Source: Orrella sp037026685 (lineage in GTDB: Bacteria; Pseudomonadota; Gammaproteobacteria; Burkholderiales; Burkholderiaceae_B). Taken from it: a stretch of DNA of 64,000 nt. Below, in pieces: positions 51,416-60,721 of this stretch. The translations under genes were made by a program, and so were the position numbers. Location of the stretch: the NCBI RefSeq assembly GCF_037026685.1, contig NZ_JBANET010000024.1, positions 5,668-69,667 of the forward strand, read 5' to 3'. The notes beneath the pieces are model-generated. The model was not told where the DNA came from, searched no databases, and saw only the letters and a program-made list of their open reading frames with translations. Position 1 is the stretch's first letter; each line of letters begins with the position of its first letter.

Positions 51416-52506
51416 TGGGCAGGGGGTTCGATGAACATCGCGTCGCCGTAGCTGAAGAAGCGGTAGCGCTGGGCGACGGCATGGGCATAGGCGCGCCTGA
51501 TGGGTTCCACGCCCGCCAGGGCCGAAACCAGCATCAGCAGCGTCGATTGCGGCAGATGGAAGTTGGTGAGCAGGGCATCGACCACGCGCCAGCGGTAGCC
51601 GGGCGTGATGAACAGCCGGGTGTCGCCCTGGGCCGGGCCGGCCAGCACGCGGGCGCCGGGCTCGCCGGCCGCGGCCCCCGGGGCGGGCGCCGCCTGGGTA
51701 TCGGCCGCCTGCGCGGCGGCCGATTCGAGCGCGCGCACGCTGGTGGTGCCCACCGCGATCACCCGTCCGCCGGCCGCGCGCGCCCGGGCCACCGCCGCCA
51801 CGGTCTCGGCCGGCACGGTGTACCACTCGGCGTGCATGACGTGTTCGTCCAGCTTTTGCACCCGCACCGGCTGGAAGGTGCCCGCGCCCACGTGCAGGGT
51901 GACGAAGGCGCGCGCCACGCCTTGCTGCGCCAGGGCCGCCAGCATGGCCTGGTCGAAGTGCAGCCCGGCGGTGGGGGCGGCCACCGCGCCGGGTTCGCGC
52001 GCGTAGACGGTCTGGTAGCGCGCCACGTCCTGCTCGTCGGGCGCGTGGGCGATGTAGGGCGGCAGCGGCGTGGCGCCGTGGCGCTCGAGCAGCTCCAGCA
52101 CGGGGGCCGGAAAGCGCAGGTCGAAGAGCTCGCCCTCGCGCCCCAGCACCGTGGCGTCGAAGGCGCCGGCCAGGCGCAGCGCCGTGCCCGGGCCCGGCGA
52201 CTTGCTGGCGCGCACGTGCGCCAGGGCGCGGTCGGGCTCGGTGATGCGCTCGACCAGCACCTCGACCTTGCCGCCGGTGGCCTTCTGGCCGGTCAGCCGC
52301 GCCTTGATGACGCGGGTGTCGTTAAAGACCAGCAGGTCGCCCGCGCGCAGCAGCCCGCCCAGCTGGGCGAACTGGCGGTCGTGCAGGCGGCCGGCGCCGT
52401 CCAGGTGCAGCAGCCGGCTGGCTCCGCGGGTGGCGGGGGGCGTCTGGGCGATGAGCTCCTCGGGCAGCTCGTAGTCGAAATCGGCAAGGGTCAGGGGTCT
52501 GGTCAC
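51412..52506 (-). CDS. queA: S-adenosylmethionine:tRNA ribosyltransferase-isomerase QueA
   Basis: A 364-residue enzyme of queuosine synthesis, transferring a ribosyl unit from SAM to preQ1 in tRNA. Typical blocks are DFDYELPEELIAQTP, APTAGLHFDQAML, and LHVGAGTFQPVRV. The GTG at 52506 (VTRPLTLADFDY) matches the family start; the frame extends 13 residues upstream. It has an Ala-rich insertion near residue 285. It is the first gene of queA-tgt-yajC-secD-secF. Confidence 0.96.
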   Translation of the reverse strand: MTRPLTLADFDYELPEELIAQTPPATRGASRLLHLDGAGRLHDRQFAQLGGLLRAGDLLVFNDTRVIKARLTGQKATGGKVEVLVERITEPDRALAHVRASKSPGPGTALRLAGAFDATVLGREGELFDLRFPAPVLELLERHGATPLPPYIAHAPDEQDVARYQTVYAREPGAVAAPTAGLHFDQAMLAALAQQGVARAFVTLHVGAGTFQPVRVQKLDEHVMHAEWYTVPAETVAAVARARAAGGRVIAVGTTSVRALESAAAQAADTQAAPAPGAAAGEPGARVLAGPAQGDTRLFITPGYRWRVVDALLTNFHLPQSTLLMLVSALAGVEPIRRAYAHAVAQRYRFFSYGDAMFIEPPAQ

Positions 52507-52637
52507 GCGGCAGCAACGGGCGGGAAGGGCCCGGCAAGCGGGCAAGAACGGGATTTTAAGCTGTCCGGCGCCTACGGCCGGCCGCAGTTCGGTATGCTGG
52601 CGCCTGCATCGTTTTTTCTTCGTAGGTCGAGGTGGTT

Positions 52638-54086
52638 GTGCGCAGAGCAGGGATCGTGCCCGGATTCAAACGATGGATGAAAACCTTGGCGGGGGCCGCG
52701 CTGGCCTGCGCGGCCGGATGGGCGGGGGCGCAGCCCGGCCTGCCGGCCGAGCTGGCCGCGGCCTGGAAGCAGACCAAGCTGCCCGACAGCTCCTTGTCGC
52801 TGGTGGTGCGCGAGGTCGACGGGCCCGAGCTGCTCTCGCTCAATCCGGCCCAGCCGCGCAACCCGGCTTCGGTCATGAAGCTGGTCACCACCTGGGCCGC
52901 CCTGTCCGAGCTCGGTCCCAGCTATACCTGGCGCACCGAGCTGCTGGCCGAGCCGGGCGCGCGCCCGGATGCGCGCGGCGTGCTGCCCGGCCCCTTGTAC
53001 CTGCGGGCCGGCGGCGACCCCATGCTGATGCTGCAGGACCTGTGGACCCTGCTGCGCGAGTTGCGCCTGCGCGGCATCAGCCAGATCTCGGACGTCATCA
53101 TCGACCGGTCGATGTTCGGCCAGGTGCAGATCGACCCGGGCGCCTTCGACGGCGCCGCCGACCGGCCCTACAACGCCAGTCCCGACGCCCTGATGGTGGG
53201 CTTCGGGGCCTCGCGGCTGATCTTCACGCCCGACCCGGTGGCGCGCCGCTGGGTGCCGGTCATGGACCCGCCCCTGCCCGGCGTGACGCTGGAGGGCCAG
53301 GTCGAATGGAGCGACGTGCGCTGCCCGGGCCCGCCCGTGGTCGGCACCGAACCCATCCTGAGCCAGCAGGGCGTGGCCCTGCGCCTGTCGGGCAAGGTGG
53401 CCGGCTCCTGCGGCGAATTCAGCCTGTTCCGGCTGGCCCTGCCGCAAACCGAGTTCGCCCACAGCGTGCTGCGCTACGTCTGGACCCAGCTGGGCGGCAC
53501 CTTCACCGGCCAGGTGCGCGCCGGCGTGGTGCCTGCCGGGGCCGTGCCCATCGCCTCGCACGAGTCGCCGCCGCTGTCCGAGGTCATCCGCCACATCAAC
53601 AAGCGCAGCAACAACGTGATGGCGCGCACGCTGCTGCTGACGCTGGGCGCCGAGCGCGGCGCGCGGCCCGCCACCGTGCCCGCCAGCGGCCAGGCCCTGG
53701 CGGCCGTGCTGGCCCGCCAGGGGCTGTCCATGCCCGAGCTGGTGGTGGACAATGGCTCGGGCCTGTCGCGCAACGCCTCGGTCTCGGCGGCCAGCCTGGC
53801 CGACATGCTGCAGACCGCCTGGCGCTCGGCGGTGATGCCCGAATACCTGTCCTCGCTGGCCATCGTCGGGGTGGACGGCACGGTGCGCCGGCGCTTGCGC
53901 AACGATGCCGCGCAAGGCATGGCGCACCTGAAGACGGGCTCGCTGCGCGACGTGCGCGCCATCGCCGGCTACGTGCTGGGCGCCAGCGGCAAGCGCTATG
54001 TGGTGGTCAGCATGGTCAACCACGAGCAGGCCTGGTCGGTGCGTCCCTTCGACGACGCGCTGGTGGCCTGGCTGGCGGCGCGCTAG
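52638..54086 (+). CDS. dacB: D-alanyl-D-alanine carboxypeptidase/endopeptidase, PBP4 type (S13)
   Basis: A periplasmic peptidoglycan hydrolase of the PBP4 (S13) family, about 482 residues. Active-site motifs are SVMK (Ser nucleophile and Lys near residue 75), SNN and HLKTGSL. A hydrophobic signal peptide ends at GWAGAQ. GTG 52638 follows GAGG and gives a long n-region; GTG 52632 and ATG 52677 are also possible, the last giving a standard signal peptide (MKTLAGAAL). It is divergent from queA. Confidence 0.93.
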   Translation: MRRAGIVPGFKRWMKTLAGAALACAAGWAGAQPGLPAELAAAWKQTKLPDSSLSLVVREVDGPELLSLNPAQPRNPASVMKLVTTWAALSELGPSYTWRTELLAEPGARPDARGVLPGPLYLRAGGDPMLMLQDLWTLLRELRLRGISQISDVIIDRSMFGQVQIDPGAFDGAADRPYNASPDALMVGFGASRLIFTPDPVARRWVPVMDPPLPGVTLEGQVEWSDVRCPGPPVVGTEPILSQQGVALRLSGKVAGSCGEFSLFRLALPQTEFAHSVLRYVWTQLGGTFTGQVRAGVVPAGAVPIASHESPPLSEVIRHINKRSNNVMARTLLLTLGAERGARPATVPASGQALAAVLARQGLSMPELVVDNGSGLSRNASVSAASLADMLQTAWRSAVMPEYLSSLAIVGVDGTVRRRLRNDAAQGMAHLKTGSLRDVRAIAGYVLGASGKRYVVVSMVNHEQAWSVRPFDDALVAWLAAR

Positions 54087-54155
54087 GGCGCGCCGCTTGC
54101 GCGGGGCGCCCGGCTTGCGCTATAGATACGCCGCCTTTTTTCGGAGACCCTTCCC

Positions 54156-54791
54156 ATGCCCCTGCACGAAATCCGCCATCCCCTCATCCGCCACAAGCTC
54201 GGGGTCATGCGGCGTGCCGACCTGAGCACCAAGAGTTTTCGCGAGCTGGCCCAGGAAGTGGGGGCGCTGCTGACCTACGAGGCCTCCAAGGACCTGCCGC
54301 TGGAACCGCATACGGTCGAGGGCTGGTGCGGCACGGTGCAGACCGAGAAGCTGGCCGGCAAGAAAGTGACGGTCGTGCCCATCCTGCGGGCCGGCATCGG
54401 CATGCTGGACGGCGTGCTCAGCCTGATCCCCGGCGCGCGCGTGAGCGTGGTGGGCATCGCGCGCAACGAGCAGACGCTGCAGGCCCATACCTACCTGGAA
54501 CGGCTGGTGGGCGAACTGGACCAGCGCCTGGCCCTGATCGTCGATCCCATGCTGGCCACCGGCGGCTCGATGTGCGCCACCATCGACCTGCTCAAGCGGG
54601 CCGGCTGCAAGGAGATCCGCGCGCTGGTGCTGGTGGCCGCGCCGGCGGGCATCGAGAAAGTGCTGTCCGAGCACCCGGAGGTGTCCATCTACACGGCCTC
54701 GGTGGACCAGGGCCTGAACGAGCACGGCTACATCATGCCCGGCCTGGGCGATGCGGGCGACCGCATCTTCGGCACCAAGCAGAAGGAATAG
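54156..54791 (+). CDS. upp: Uracil phosphoribosyltransferase
   Basis: A 211-residue salvage enzyme making UMP from uracil and PRPP. The PRPP loop VDPMLATGGSMC is near residue 130, and the uracil-binding C-terminus GLNEHGYIMPGLGDAGDR is intact. RAGIGMLDGVL is also typical. It stands alone, 69 bp after dacB, and is convergent with cysG. Confidence 0.97.
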   Translation: MPLHEIRHPLIRHKLGVMRRADLSTKSFRELAQEVGALLTYEASKDLPLEPHTVEGWCGTVQTEKLAGKKVTVVPILRAGIGMLDGVLSLIPGARVSVVGIARNEQTLQAHTYLERLVGELDQRLALIVDPMLATGGSMCATIDLLKRAGCKEIRALVLVAAPAGIEKVLSEHPEVSIYTASVDQGLNEHGYIMPGLGDAGDRIFGTKQKE

Positions 54792-54810
54792 CGGTCGCAG
54801 GAGCCAGCGG

Positions 54811-56280
54811 CTACGGGGCGGGCGGTGGCGGTTCGCGGCCCGTCCGGCCGCCTTGCGGGGCGGCCGGACCCGCAAGGCGGGCCTGGGCCTCGTGCAGCAC
54901 CTGTCCGTACCAGGACAGTTCCGGCCCCAGGCCGGCGACCTCGCCCACGATCAGCAGCGAGGGCGGGGCATAGCCGTGCCGCCGGGCCTGCGCGGCGATG
55001 TCCGAAAGCGGCGCGTACAGCGCCCGCTGGTCGGGCCGGGTGCCGTTCTCGACCAGCGCGCAGGGCGTATCGGGCGCCCGGCCATGCGCGATCAGGCGCT
55101 CGGCCAGCCGCTGCAGCTGGCTCACGCCCATATAGAAGGCCAGCGTGTGGGTGCCGCGCCCCAGGGCCTGCCAGTCCAGCGTGTCGTTCTCTTCCTTGCC
55201 GTGGGCGGTGATCAGCTGCACCGACTGGGCATGGTCGCGATGGGTCAGGGGCACGGCGCCGTAGGCGGCGCAGGCCAGCGCGGCGGTCACGCCCGGCACC
55301 ACTTCGTAGGGCACGCCGTGGGCGCGCAGGTATTGCAGCTCTTCGCCGCCGCGCCCGAAGATGAAGGCATCGCCTCCCTTGAGCCGCACCACGCGCCGCC
55401 CGGCCTGGGCGTGCTCGCGCATCAGCGCGTGGATGCGCGCCTGCGTGGCATGGTGGTCCTCGCCGGCGCGCTTGCCCACGAACACCTGCTCGGCGTCGCG
55501 CCGCGCCAGCGACAGCACCGCGTCGCCGACCAGCCGGTCGTACAGGATGATGTCGGCCTCGTTCAGGGCGCGCAGGGCGCGCAGCGTCAGCAGGCCCGGA
55601 TCGCCGGGGCCGGCGCCCACCAGGCAGACGCTGCCCGGCCGTGGCGGGACGGGCGCTTGCAGGGCCGCCTCCAGCGCCGCTTGGGCGGCCTGGGGCCGGC
55701 CCTGCCGCAGCAGGGCCGCCACCGGACCGTCCAGCAGCCAGTCGTAGAAGGCGCGGCGCGGCCCCATCTGCGGCCGCGCCGCGCGGATCCGGGCGCGGTA
55801 GCGCGCGGCCAGCTCGGCCAGGGGCCCGAGCGCGTGGTCGAACAGGCTTTCGATGCGCTCGCGCAGCCGCCGCGCCAGCACCGGGGCGGCGCCCGAGGAA
55901 GAGATGGCCACGATCAGCGGCGAGCGGTCCACGATGGAGGGCACCTGGAAGGAGGACAGCTCGGGGTCGTCCACCACGTTGACCAGCTGCGCGCGCGCGT
56001 TGCCCGCCTGGGCCACCTGCGCATTGACCTCGCGTCGGTCGGTGGCGGCGATCACCAGCCACTTGCCCTGCAGCCAGTGCGGCTCGAACTCGCCGGGCAG
56101 GTGGCGCAGGCGGCCGGCATCGGCCCATTGCCGCAGCTGCGGCGTCAATTCGGGCGCGCCCACCCACAGGTCGGCGCCTGCCTCCAGCAGGGCCTGGGCC
56201 TTGCGCTGGGCGACGGCGCCGCCGCCCACCAGCAATACCGCGCGGCCGTGCAGGTCGGCAAAAAGAGGAAAGAGTTTCAT
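54811..56280 (-). CDS. cysG: Siroheme synthase CysG (dehydrogenase/ferrochelatase plus uroporphyrinogen methyltransferase)
   Basis: A 489-residue fusion enzyme. The N-terminal ~210 residues are the precorrin-2 dehydrogenase/ferrochelatase part (LLVGGGAVAQRKAQALLEAG, VAISSSGAAPVLARRLR). The C-terminal part is the SAM-dependent methyltransferase (LVGAGPGDPGLLTLRAL, VVRLKGGDAFIFGRGGEEL, LTHRDHAQSVQLITAHG). It makes siroheme for sulfite/nitrite reductases. ATG 56280 is used. The C-terminus has a ~25-residue Gly/Pro tail not seen in E. coli CysG (457 residues). Confidence 0.96.
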   Translation of the reverse strand: MKLFPLFADLHGRAVLLVGGGAVAQRKAQALLEAGADLWVGAPELTPQLRQWADAGRLRHLPGEFEPHWLQGKWLVIAATDRREVNAQVAQAGNARAQLVNVVDDPELSSFQVPSIVDRSPLIVAISSSGAAPVLARRLRERIESLFDHALGPLAELAARYRARIRAARPQMGPRRAFYDWLLDGPVAALLRQGRPQAAQAALEAALQAPVPPRPGSVCLVGAGPGDPGLLTLRALRALNEADIILYDRLVGDAVLSLARRDAEQVFVGKRAGEDHHATQARIHALMREHAQAGRRVVRLKGGDAFIFGRGGEELQYLRAHGVPYEVVPGVTAALACAAYGAVPLTHRDHAQSVQLITAHGKEENDTLDWQALGRGTHTLAFYMGVSQLQRLAERLIAHGRAPDTPCALVENGTRPDQRALYAPLSDIAAQARRHGYAPPSLLIVGEVAGLGPELSWYGQVLHEAQARLAGPAAPQGGRTGREPPPPAP

Positions 56281-56553
56281 GGAGCGGGCCAGCTTGAGGC
56301 CGGGACAGGATTGCCGCCGGCCTGCTGCCTGCATCGTAGAGGCTGTTGCTTCATGCCTGCAAAGCATTGTTCATTGATTATTTATTTCTATTATTTATAT
56401 GAAGGGCCTGACAGGTTTGGACACGCTTTCGCGCATTCCTCATCAGGCCGGCGGCGCCGCCCGCGTTACGATCGCACGGGTCCGGCCTGCGCCCAGCGCC
56501 GGACGGTTTGTGCCCCGGGGGAAGGGGAAAGCGAGAATCCAGGAGGTGATGAC
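56281..56553. promoter_or_regulatory. Divergent intergenic region with an AT-rich patch
   Basis: The 273-bp gap between cysG and the next exported-protein gene includes an AT-rich run around 56366-56401, strongly different from the surrounding base composition. It probably carries promoters for one or both genes. I see no clear operator palindrome. Confidence 0.45.
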
Positions 56554-57294
56554 ATGCAGGGACCCATTTCACGCATATGCCTGGCGGGCGCCGCGCCGCT
56601 GCTGCTGGCCGCGGGCGTTCAGGCCGCGCAGCCATCGGGCATCTGCCAGGCCCGCTTCATGCATGACGGCGGGCACCTGAAGGTGTCGGGCACCGGCATC
56701 GTCCAGGTGCAGGCGCAGCTGTCCTTTTCGGGCGTGTCCAAGCAGGGCGCCGACCGGTGCAGCGCCACGGTGCGGGGCAATGCGGCCTACTCGCTGGCCG
56801 GCCTGCCCGGCGGCGAATCGGACATCGATCACCAGTTGCGCGTGACCGACGGCCGTTCCAGCTTCCAGCGCCGCGGCGGCTCGTCTTCCGGCGGCGACTT
56901 CGACCTGCGCCTGCTGGGCCTGTTCGGCTACGGCACGCCCATCGAGCGGGAAGGCCAGCGCCTGCCCGGCGAAAGCTTCCAGCTCGCGGTGGGCGACCGC
57001 GGTCCCAAGGGGCAGGTGGGCCTGCCGCCGACCACCTTTCACATCGGCGAGCGGGTGGTCGGCGCGCGCGAGCGCATCGACACCGCCGCGGCCGGCAGCC
57101 AGCAATGCTGGCCCATCCGCTACAGCCGCGAAACGGGCGCGACCCAGGCCAGCTTCAACGGCCTGGTGCTGCCGATCCCGGCGATGCGCTCGCAGGTCAC
57201 CGACTGGTTCTGCCCCGACGTGGGCATGGTGCTCAAGCAGGAGATCGTGCAGGCCGGCCAGCGGGCGGTGATCGAGGTGACCGAGGTGCGTTAA
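56554..57294 (+). CDS. Exported protein of unknown function
   Basis: A 246-residue protein with a signal peptide (MQGPISRICLAGAAPLLLAA ending near VQAAQP) and a strong AGGAGGTGAT ribosome-binding site. The mature part has cysteines in SGICQARF, ADRCSATV, QQCWPIRY and WFCPDVG, suggesting disulfides, and beta-rich composition. No recognised domain. It starts a rightward group but is separated from yqjD by 118 bp. Confidence 0.8.
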   Translation: MQGPISRICLAGAAPLLLAAGVQAAQPSGICQARFMHDGGHLKVSGTGIVQVQAQLSFSGVSKQGADRCSATVRGNAAYSLAGLPGGESDIDHQLRVTDGRSSFQRRGGSSSGGDFDLRLLGLFGYGTPIEREGQRLPGESFQLAVGDRGPKGQVGLPPTTFHIGERVVGARERIDTAAAGSQQCWPIRYSRETGATQASFNGLVLPIPAMRSQVTDWFCPDVGMVLKQEIVQAGQRAVIEVTEVR

Positions 57295-57412
57295 GGCGGG
57301 GCTCCGGCGCCTGGCCAACGCATAGGTAAGCGGGTGCAACCTGCCCGGCCGTGCGCCCCGGGGACGCTGCTATCATCTCGCCATCGAAGATCTATCCAGG
57401 GAGAGTGCGATC

Positions 57413-57733
57413 ATGTCCATCAACCACAACGACGGTCCCCATTCCAAGGACAAGCTCATCGACAGCGTCAAGACCAGCCTGACCGACGCCGAGGACCTGC
57501 TGCGCGAGGCGGCCAGCTCCACCGGCGATCGCGCGGCCGAGCTGCGCGAACGCGCCCTGGTCTCGCTCAAGCGCACGCGCGAGGCCCTGTACGACGCCCA
57601 GGACGCGCTGGTCGAGCGCAGCCGCAAGGCTGCCCGCCTGACCGACGACTATGTGCACGACTATCCCTGGCAGTCCATCGCCGCGGCCGGCCTGACCGGC
57701 CTGTTGATCGGCCTGCTGCTGGGGCGTCGTTAG
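57413..57733 (+). CDS. yqjD: YqjD/ElaB-like membrane-anchored protein (DUF883)
   Basis: A 106-residue protein with an amphipathic, probably coiled-coil N-terminus (LTDAEDLLREAASSTGDRAAELRERAL) and a C-terminal membrane anchor of the glycine-zipper type (LTGLLIGLLLGRR). This is the DUF883/YqjD plan, whose E. coli members are inner-membrane proteins that bind ribosomes. It precedes a yqjE-like and a yqjK-like gene in the usual order. Confidence 0.88.
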   Translation: MSINHNDGPHSKDKLIDSVKTSLTDAEDLLREAASSTGDRAAELRERALVSLKRTREALYDAQDALVERSRKAARLTDDYVHDYPWQSIAAAGLTGLLIGLLLGRR

Positions 57734-57782
57734 GACGGCCGGCGCGGCCGCCGCGCCGCGCCGTCTCCCGACGCATAGCCAT

Positions 57783-58214
57783 ATGGGGCTGAAGAACACC
57801 GTAGGTGCCATCTCGACCGGACTGGTCTCGCTCGTGCGCACGCGCGTGGAGATCTTCGGCCTCGAGCTGGCCGAGGAAAAAACCCGTCTCGTCAAGGTGC
57901 TGGGCCTGGCCTTTGCCGCCTTGCTGTTCCTGGCGCTGGGCTTGCTGGTCCTGTCGATCCTGGTGGCCGTGATGGTCTGGCCCACCGAGAACCGCTATCT
58001 GGCCCTGGGCGCGCTGGCCGCGCTCTACGGGCTGATCGGCCTGTTCCTGCTGCTGCGGCTGCGCCGCCACCTGGTGCTCGGACCCGCGCCCTTCGCGGCC
58101 ACGGTGCAAGAGCTGGGCCGGGATGCCGACATGCTGGCCGCCTCGCGCCGCATGCAGGACGATTCCGACGAAGACGACGATCCGCCGCGCGCGGCTGCGC
58201 CGCGCCGGCGCTGA
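57783..58214 (+). CDS. YqjE-like phage-holin-family membrane protein
   Basis: A 143-residue protein with two close membrane helices (residues ~40-65 and ~72-95) after an amphipathic start (LVSLVRTRVEIFGLELAEEK), matching the YqjE/phage-holin-like (DUF1469-type) family. The C-terminus is acidic then Arg-rich. It lies between yqjD and a YqjK-like gene. Function is unproven. Confidence 0.85.
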   Translation: MGLKNTVGAISTGLVSLVRTRVEIFGLELAEEKTRLVKVLGLAFAALLFLALGLLVLSILVAVMVWPTENRYLALGALAALYGLIGLFLLLRLRRHLVLGPAPFAATVQELGRDADMLAASRRMQDDSDEDDDPPRAAAPRRR

Positions 58215-58233
58215 AACAAGGACAGGCCAGCCG

Positions 58234-58596
58234 ATGACATCCCGACGTTCCGTACACATCGATCGCGCCGTGCGCCTGGAATTGCTGCGCGCGCGGGCGG
58301 CGGTCGAACGCGAGGCGCTGGCCTCGGCGTTCTCCCGCGTGGGCCGCTCGCTCAGTCCGGTGGCGATGCTGGGCGGCCTGCGCGGCGTGCCCGCTTCCTC
58401 GCTGCTGGCGCACGGCATGGCGCTGCTGCGGCAATATCCCTTCCTGCTGTCTTCGGTTTCCGCGCTGTTTGCCGCCGGGCGGCGCACGCGGCTGCTCAGG
58501 TTCGGCGGCATGGCGATGGCCTTGTGGCAGGGCCTGGGCCTGCTGCGCCGGCTGCGCGGGCGCGGCGCTGCGCGGCGCCCGCGCGCGCCGCGCTGA
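58234..58596 (+). CDS. YqjK-like protein
   Basis: A 120-residue basic protein. A charged N-terminus (RAVRLELLRARAAVEREAL) precedes two hydrophobic stretches and an Arg-rich C-terminus. Placement after yqjD and yqjE suggests a YqjK-like role, although sequence similarity by eye is weak. ATG 58234 is preceded by AAGGACAGG. The end is 78 bp from hmuS. Confidence 0.7.
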   Translation: MTSRRSVHIDRAVRLELLRARAAVEREALASAFSRVGRSLSPVAMLGGLRGVPASSLLAHGMALLRQYPFLLSSVSALFAAGRRTRLLRFGGMAMALWQGLGLLRRLRGRGAARRPRAPR

Positions 58597-58674
58597 CCAG
58601 GCGCGGGCCGGGCCGGCCGACGCATCCGGGCGCAGGCCTGTTGCCACAGCCGGCCCGCCTTCCGTTCCTCGCCA

Positions 58675-59724
58675 ATGAGCGGTGCCGATTTTCAAGCGCG
58701 GGCGCGCAGCTTGCGCGCCCGGTTCGATGCCTTGGCCGACGCCGAACCCGGGCTGCGGGTGCGCACCATGGCCGACCGGCTGGGCGTGGCCGAAGTGGAG
58801 CTGCTGGCGGCGCAATGCGGCGACATGTCCGCCGACCGCCTGGACGTGCGTCCGCTGGACCTGTTTCGCGAACTGGGGCAGGTCAATGAGTTCATGGCTG
58901 TCTCGCGCAACCCCTGGTGCGTGCACGAGCGCACCGGCCGCTACCAGGACGTGCGCATCGAAGGGCAGATCGGCGTGGTGCGCGGGCCGGACATCGACCT
59001 GCGCATGTTCTTCGCGCACTGGGACAGCGTCTGGCTGGTAGCCCAGACCGGCCGGCGCAGCCTGCAGTTCTTCGACCACACCGGCACGGCGGTGCACAAG
59101 ACCTATGCCACGCCCAACACCGACCTGGCGGCCTTGCAGGCGTTGGTGGCGCGCCACGGGGCCGCCGCGCCCCAGTGGCCCATGCTGCGGGCGCCGGCCG
59201 TGCCCATGCTGGCCGACCGGCCGGACGATCCGCAGGGCCTGCGCGCGGGCTGGCTGGCCTTGCGCGATACCGCCCAGTTCTTCCCGCTGCTGCGCAAATA
59301 CCAGGTCTCGCGGGTGGGCGCCTTGCGCGCCGTGGGCAGCGACCTGGCGCAGGAGGTCGGCGCGCAAAGCCTGGAGCGCCTGCTGACCCAGGTCAGCCTC
59401 ATGGGCCTGCCGGTGCAGTGTTTCGTCAGCAACCGCGGCATCGTGCAGATCCATACGGGGCCGATGTACAACCTGTACCGGGCCGGCCCCTGGCTGCACG
59501 TGCAGGACGAGCGCTTCAACCTGCACCTGAACGTGCTGGCCGTGGCTTCGGCCTGGGTGGTGAACAAGCCCAGCCAGGACGGCTGGTTGACCTCGCTGGA
59601 AGGCTATGCCGAGAATGGCGAGCTGATCGTCCAGTTCTTCGGCGTGCGCCAGCCCGGACGCTCGGAGCCGCGCCGCTGGCGCGACCTACTCGTGGACTTG
59701 TGCAATGAACCCCTGGCTTGCTGA
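58675..59724 (+). CDS. hmuS: Heme-degrading/heme-handling protein HmuS (BhuS-like)
   Basis: A 349-residue cytoplasmic protein of the HemS/HmuS/BhuS family that handles imported heme. Two related halves can be seen (VNEFMAVSRNPWCVHERTGRY and MGLPVQCFVSNRGIVQIHTGP), each a family core. Its end overlaps the permease gene by 20 bp. In the Bordetella bhuRSTUV model a receptor gene precedes and a periplasmic binding-protein gene follows; neither is here. The 78-bp upstream gap is GC-rich with no visible Fur box. Confidence 0.94.
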   Translation: MSGADFQARARSLRARFDALADAEPGLRVRTMADRLGVAEVELLAAQCGDMSADRLDVRPLDLFRELGQVNEFMAVSRNPWCVHERTGRYQDVRIEGQIGVVRGPDIDLRMFFAHWDSVWLVAQTGRRSLQFFDHTGTAVHKTYATPNTDLAALQALVARHGAAAPQWPMLRAPAVPMLADRPDDPQGLRAGWLALRDTAQFFPLLRKYQVSRVGALRAVGSDLAQEVGAQSLERLLTQVSLMGLPVQCFVSNRGIVQIHTGPMYNLYRAGPWLHVQDERFNLHLNVLAVASAWVVNKPSQDGWLTSLEGYAENGELIVQFFGVRQPGRSEPRRWRDLLVDLCNEPLAC

Positions 59725-60721
59725 TTTCCCGTTCCCGGCGCGGGGCCGGCGCGCATTGATTCTGCTGGCGCTGGCGGTGGCCGCCGCGGCGCTGCTGGCG
59801 GCGGCCTCGGGGGCGGTGCCGATTCCGCTGCGCGCACTGCCTGGCCTGCTGCTGGGCACGCCGGCCCCGGAAGAGCTGCTGTGGCGCAACGTGCTGCTGG
59901 ACATCCGGCTGCCGCGCGTGGCGTTCGGCCTGCTTGCCGGCGCCGCCCTGGCCCTGACCGGGGCGGTCATGCAGGCCCTGTTCCGCAATCCCCTGGCCGA
60001 GCCGGGGCTGGTCGGCATCTCGGCCGGCGGGGCCCTGGGCGCGGTAAGCGCCATCGTGCTGACCGGCGGCGGCTTCTGGATACTGGCGCCCTCGGCCTTC
60101 GCCGGCAGCCTGCTGGCCATGCTGGCCGCCTATGGGCTGGGCCGGCGCAGCCCCGGCGTGGCGGGCCTGCTGCTGGCCGGCATCGCCATCAATACCGTGG
60201 CCGGCAGCCTGATCGGCCTGCTCACCTACGCGGCCACCGACGCGCAACTGCGCGACCTGACCTTCTGGAGCATGGGCAGCCTGGTCGGGGCCAACTGGTT
60301 CCTGGTGGCCGTGCTGGGGCCCTGGACGCTGCTGATCTGCGCCTGGCTGGCCGGGCAGTGGCGGGTGATGAACGCCTTGCTGCTGGGCGAGCGCGAGGCC
60401 CAGCACCTGGGCTATGCCTTGCGGACGGTGCGGCGCAAGCTGCTCTTGGCCACCGCGCTGGTGGTCGGGCCGCTGGTGGCGGTCACCGGCGGCATCGCCT
60501 TCGTCGGCCTGGTGGTGCCTCACCTGGTGCGCCTGGCGCTGGGCGCCGACCATCGCTGGCTGCTGCCGGCCTCGCTGCTGGGCGGGGCGCTGGCCCTGAC
60601 GCTGGCCGACCTGCTGGCCCGCTCGGTGGTGCAGCCCGCCGAACTGCCCATCGGCCTGGTCACCAGCCTGATCGGCGGGCCGTTCTTCCTGTGGCTGCTT
60701 TACCGGGGCGGGCGGCGATGA
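59705..60721 (+). CDS. hmuU: Heme ABC transporter permease HmuU
   Basis: A 338-residue permease of the FecCD family with about ten helices. Conserved blocks are DIRLPRVAFGLLAGAALALTGAVMQ, NPLAEPGLVGISAGGALGAV, and GGIAFVGLVVPHLVRL. ATG 59705 lies within the end of hmuS in another frame; no ribosome-binding site is evident, so translation may be coupled. It overlaps hmuV by ATGA. The substrate heme is inferred from hmuS and hmuV neighbours. Confidence 0.93.
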   Translation: MNPWLADFPFPARGRRALILLALAVAAAALLAAASGAVPIPLRALPGLLLGTPAPEELLWRNVLLDIRLPRVAFGLLAGAALALTGAVMQALFRNPLAEPGLVGISAGGALGAVSAIVLTGGGFWILAPSAFAGSLLAMLAAYGLGRRSPGVAGLLLAGIAINTVAGSLIGLLTYAATDAQLRDLTFWSMGSLVGANWFLVAVLGPWTLLICAWLAGQWRVMNALLLGEREAQHLGYALRTVRRKLLLATALVVGPLVAVTGGIAFVGLVVPHLVRLALGADHRWLLPASLLGGALALTLADLLARSVVQPAELPIGLVTSLIGGPFFLWLLYRGGRR

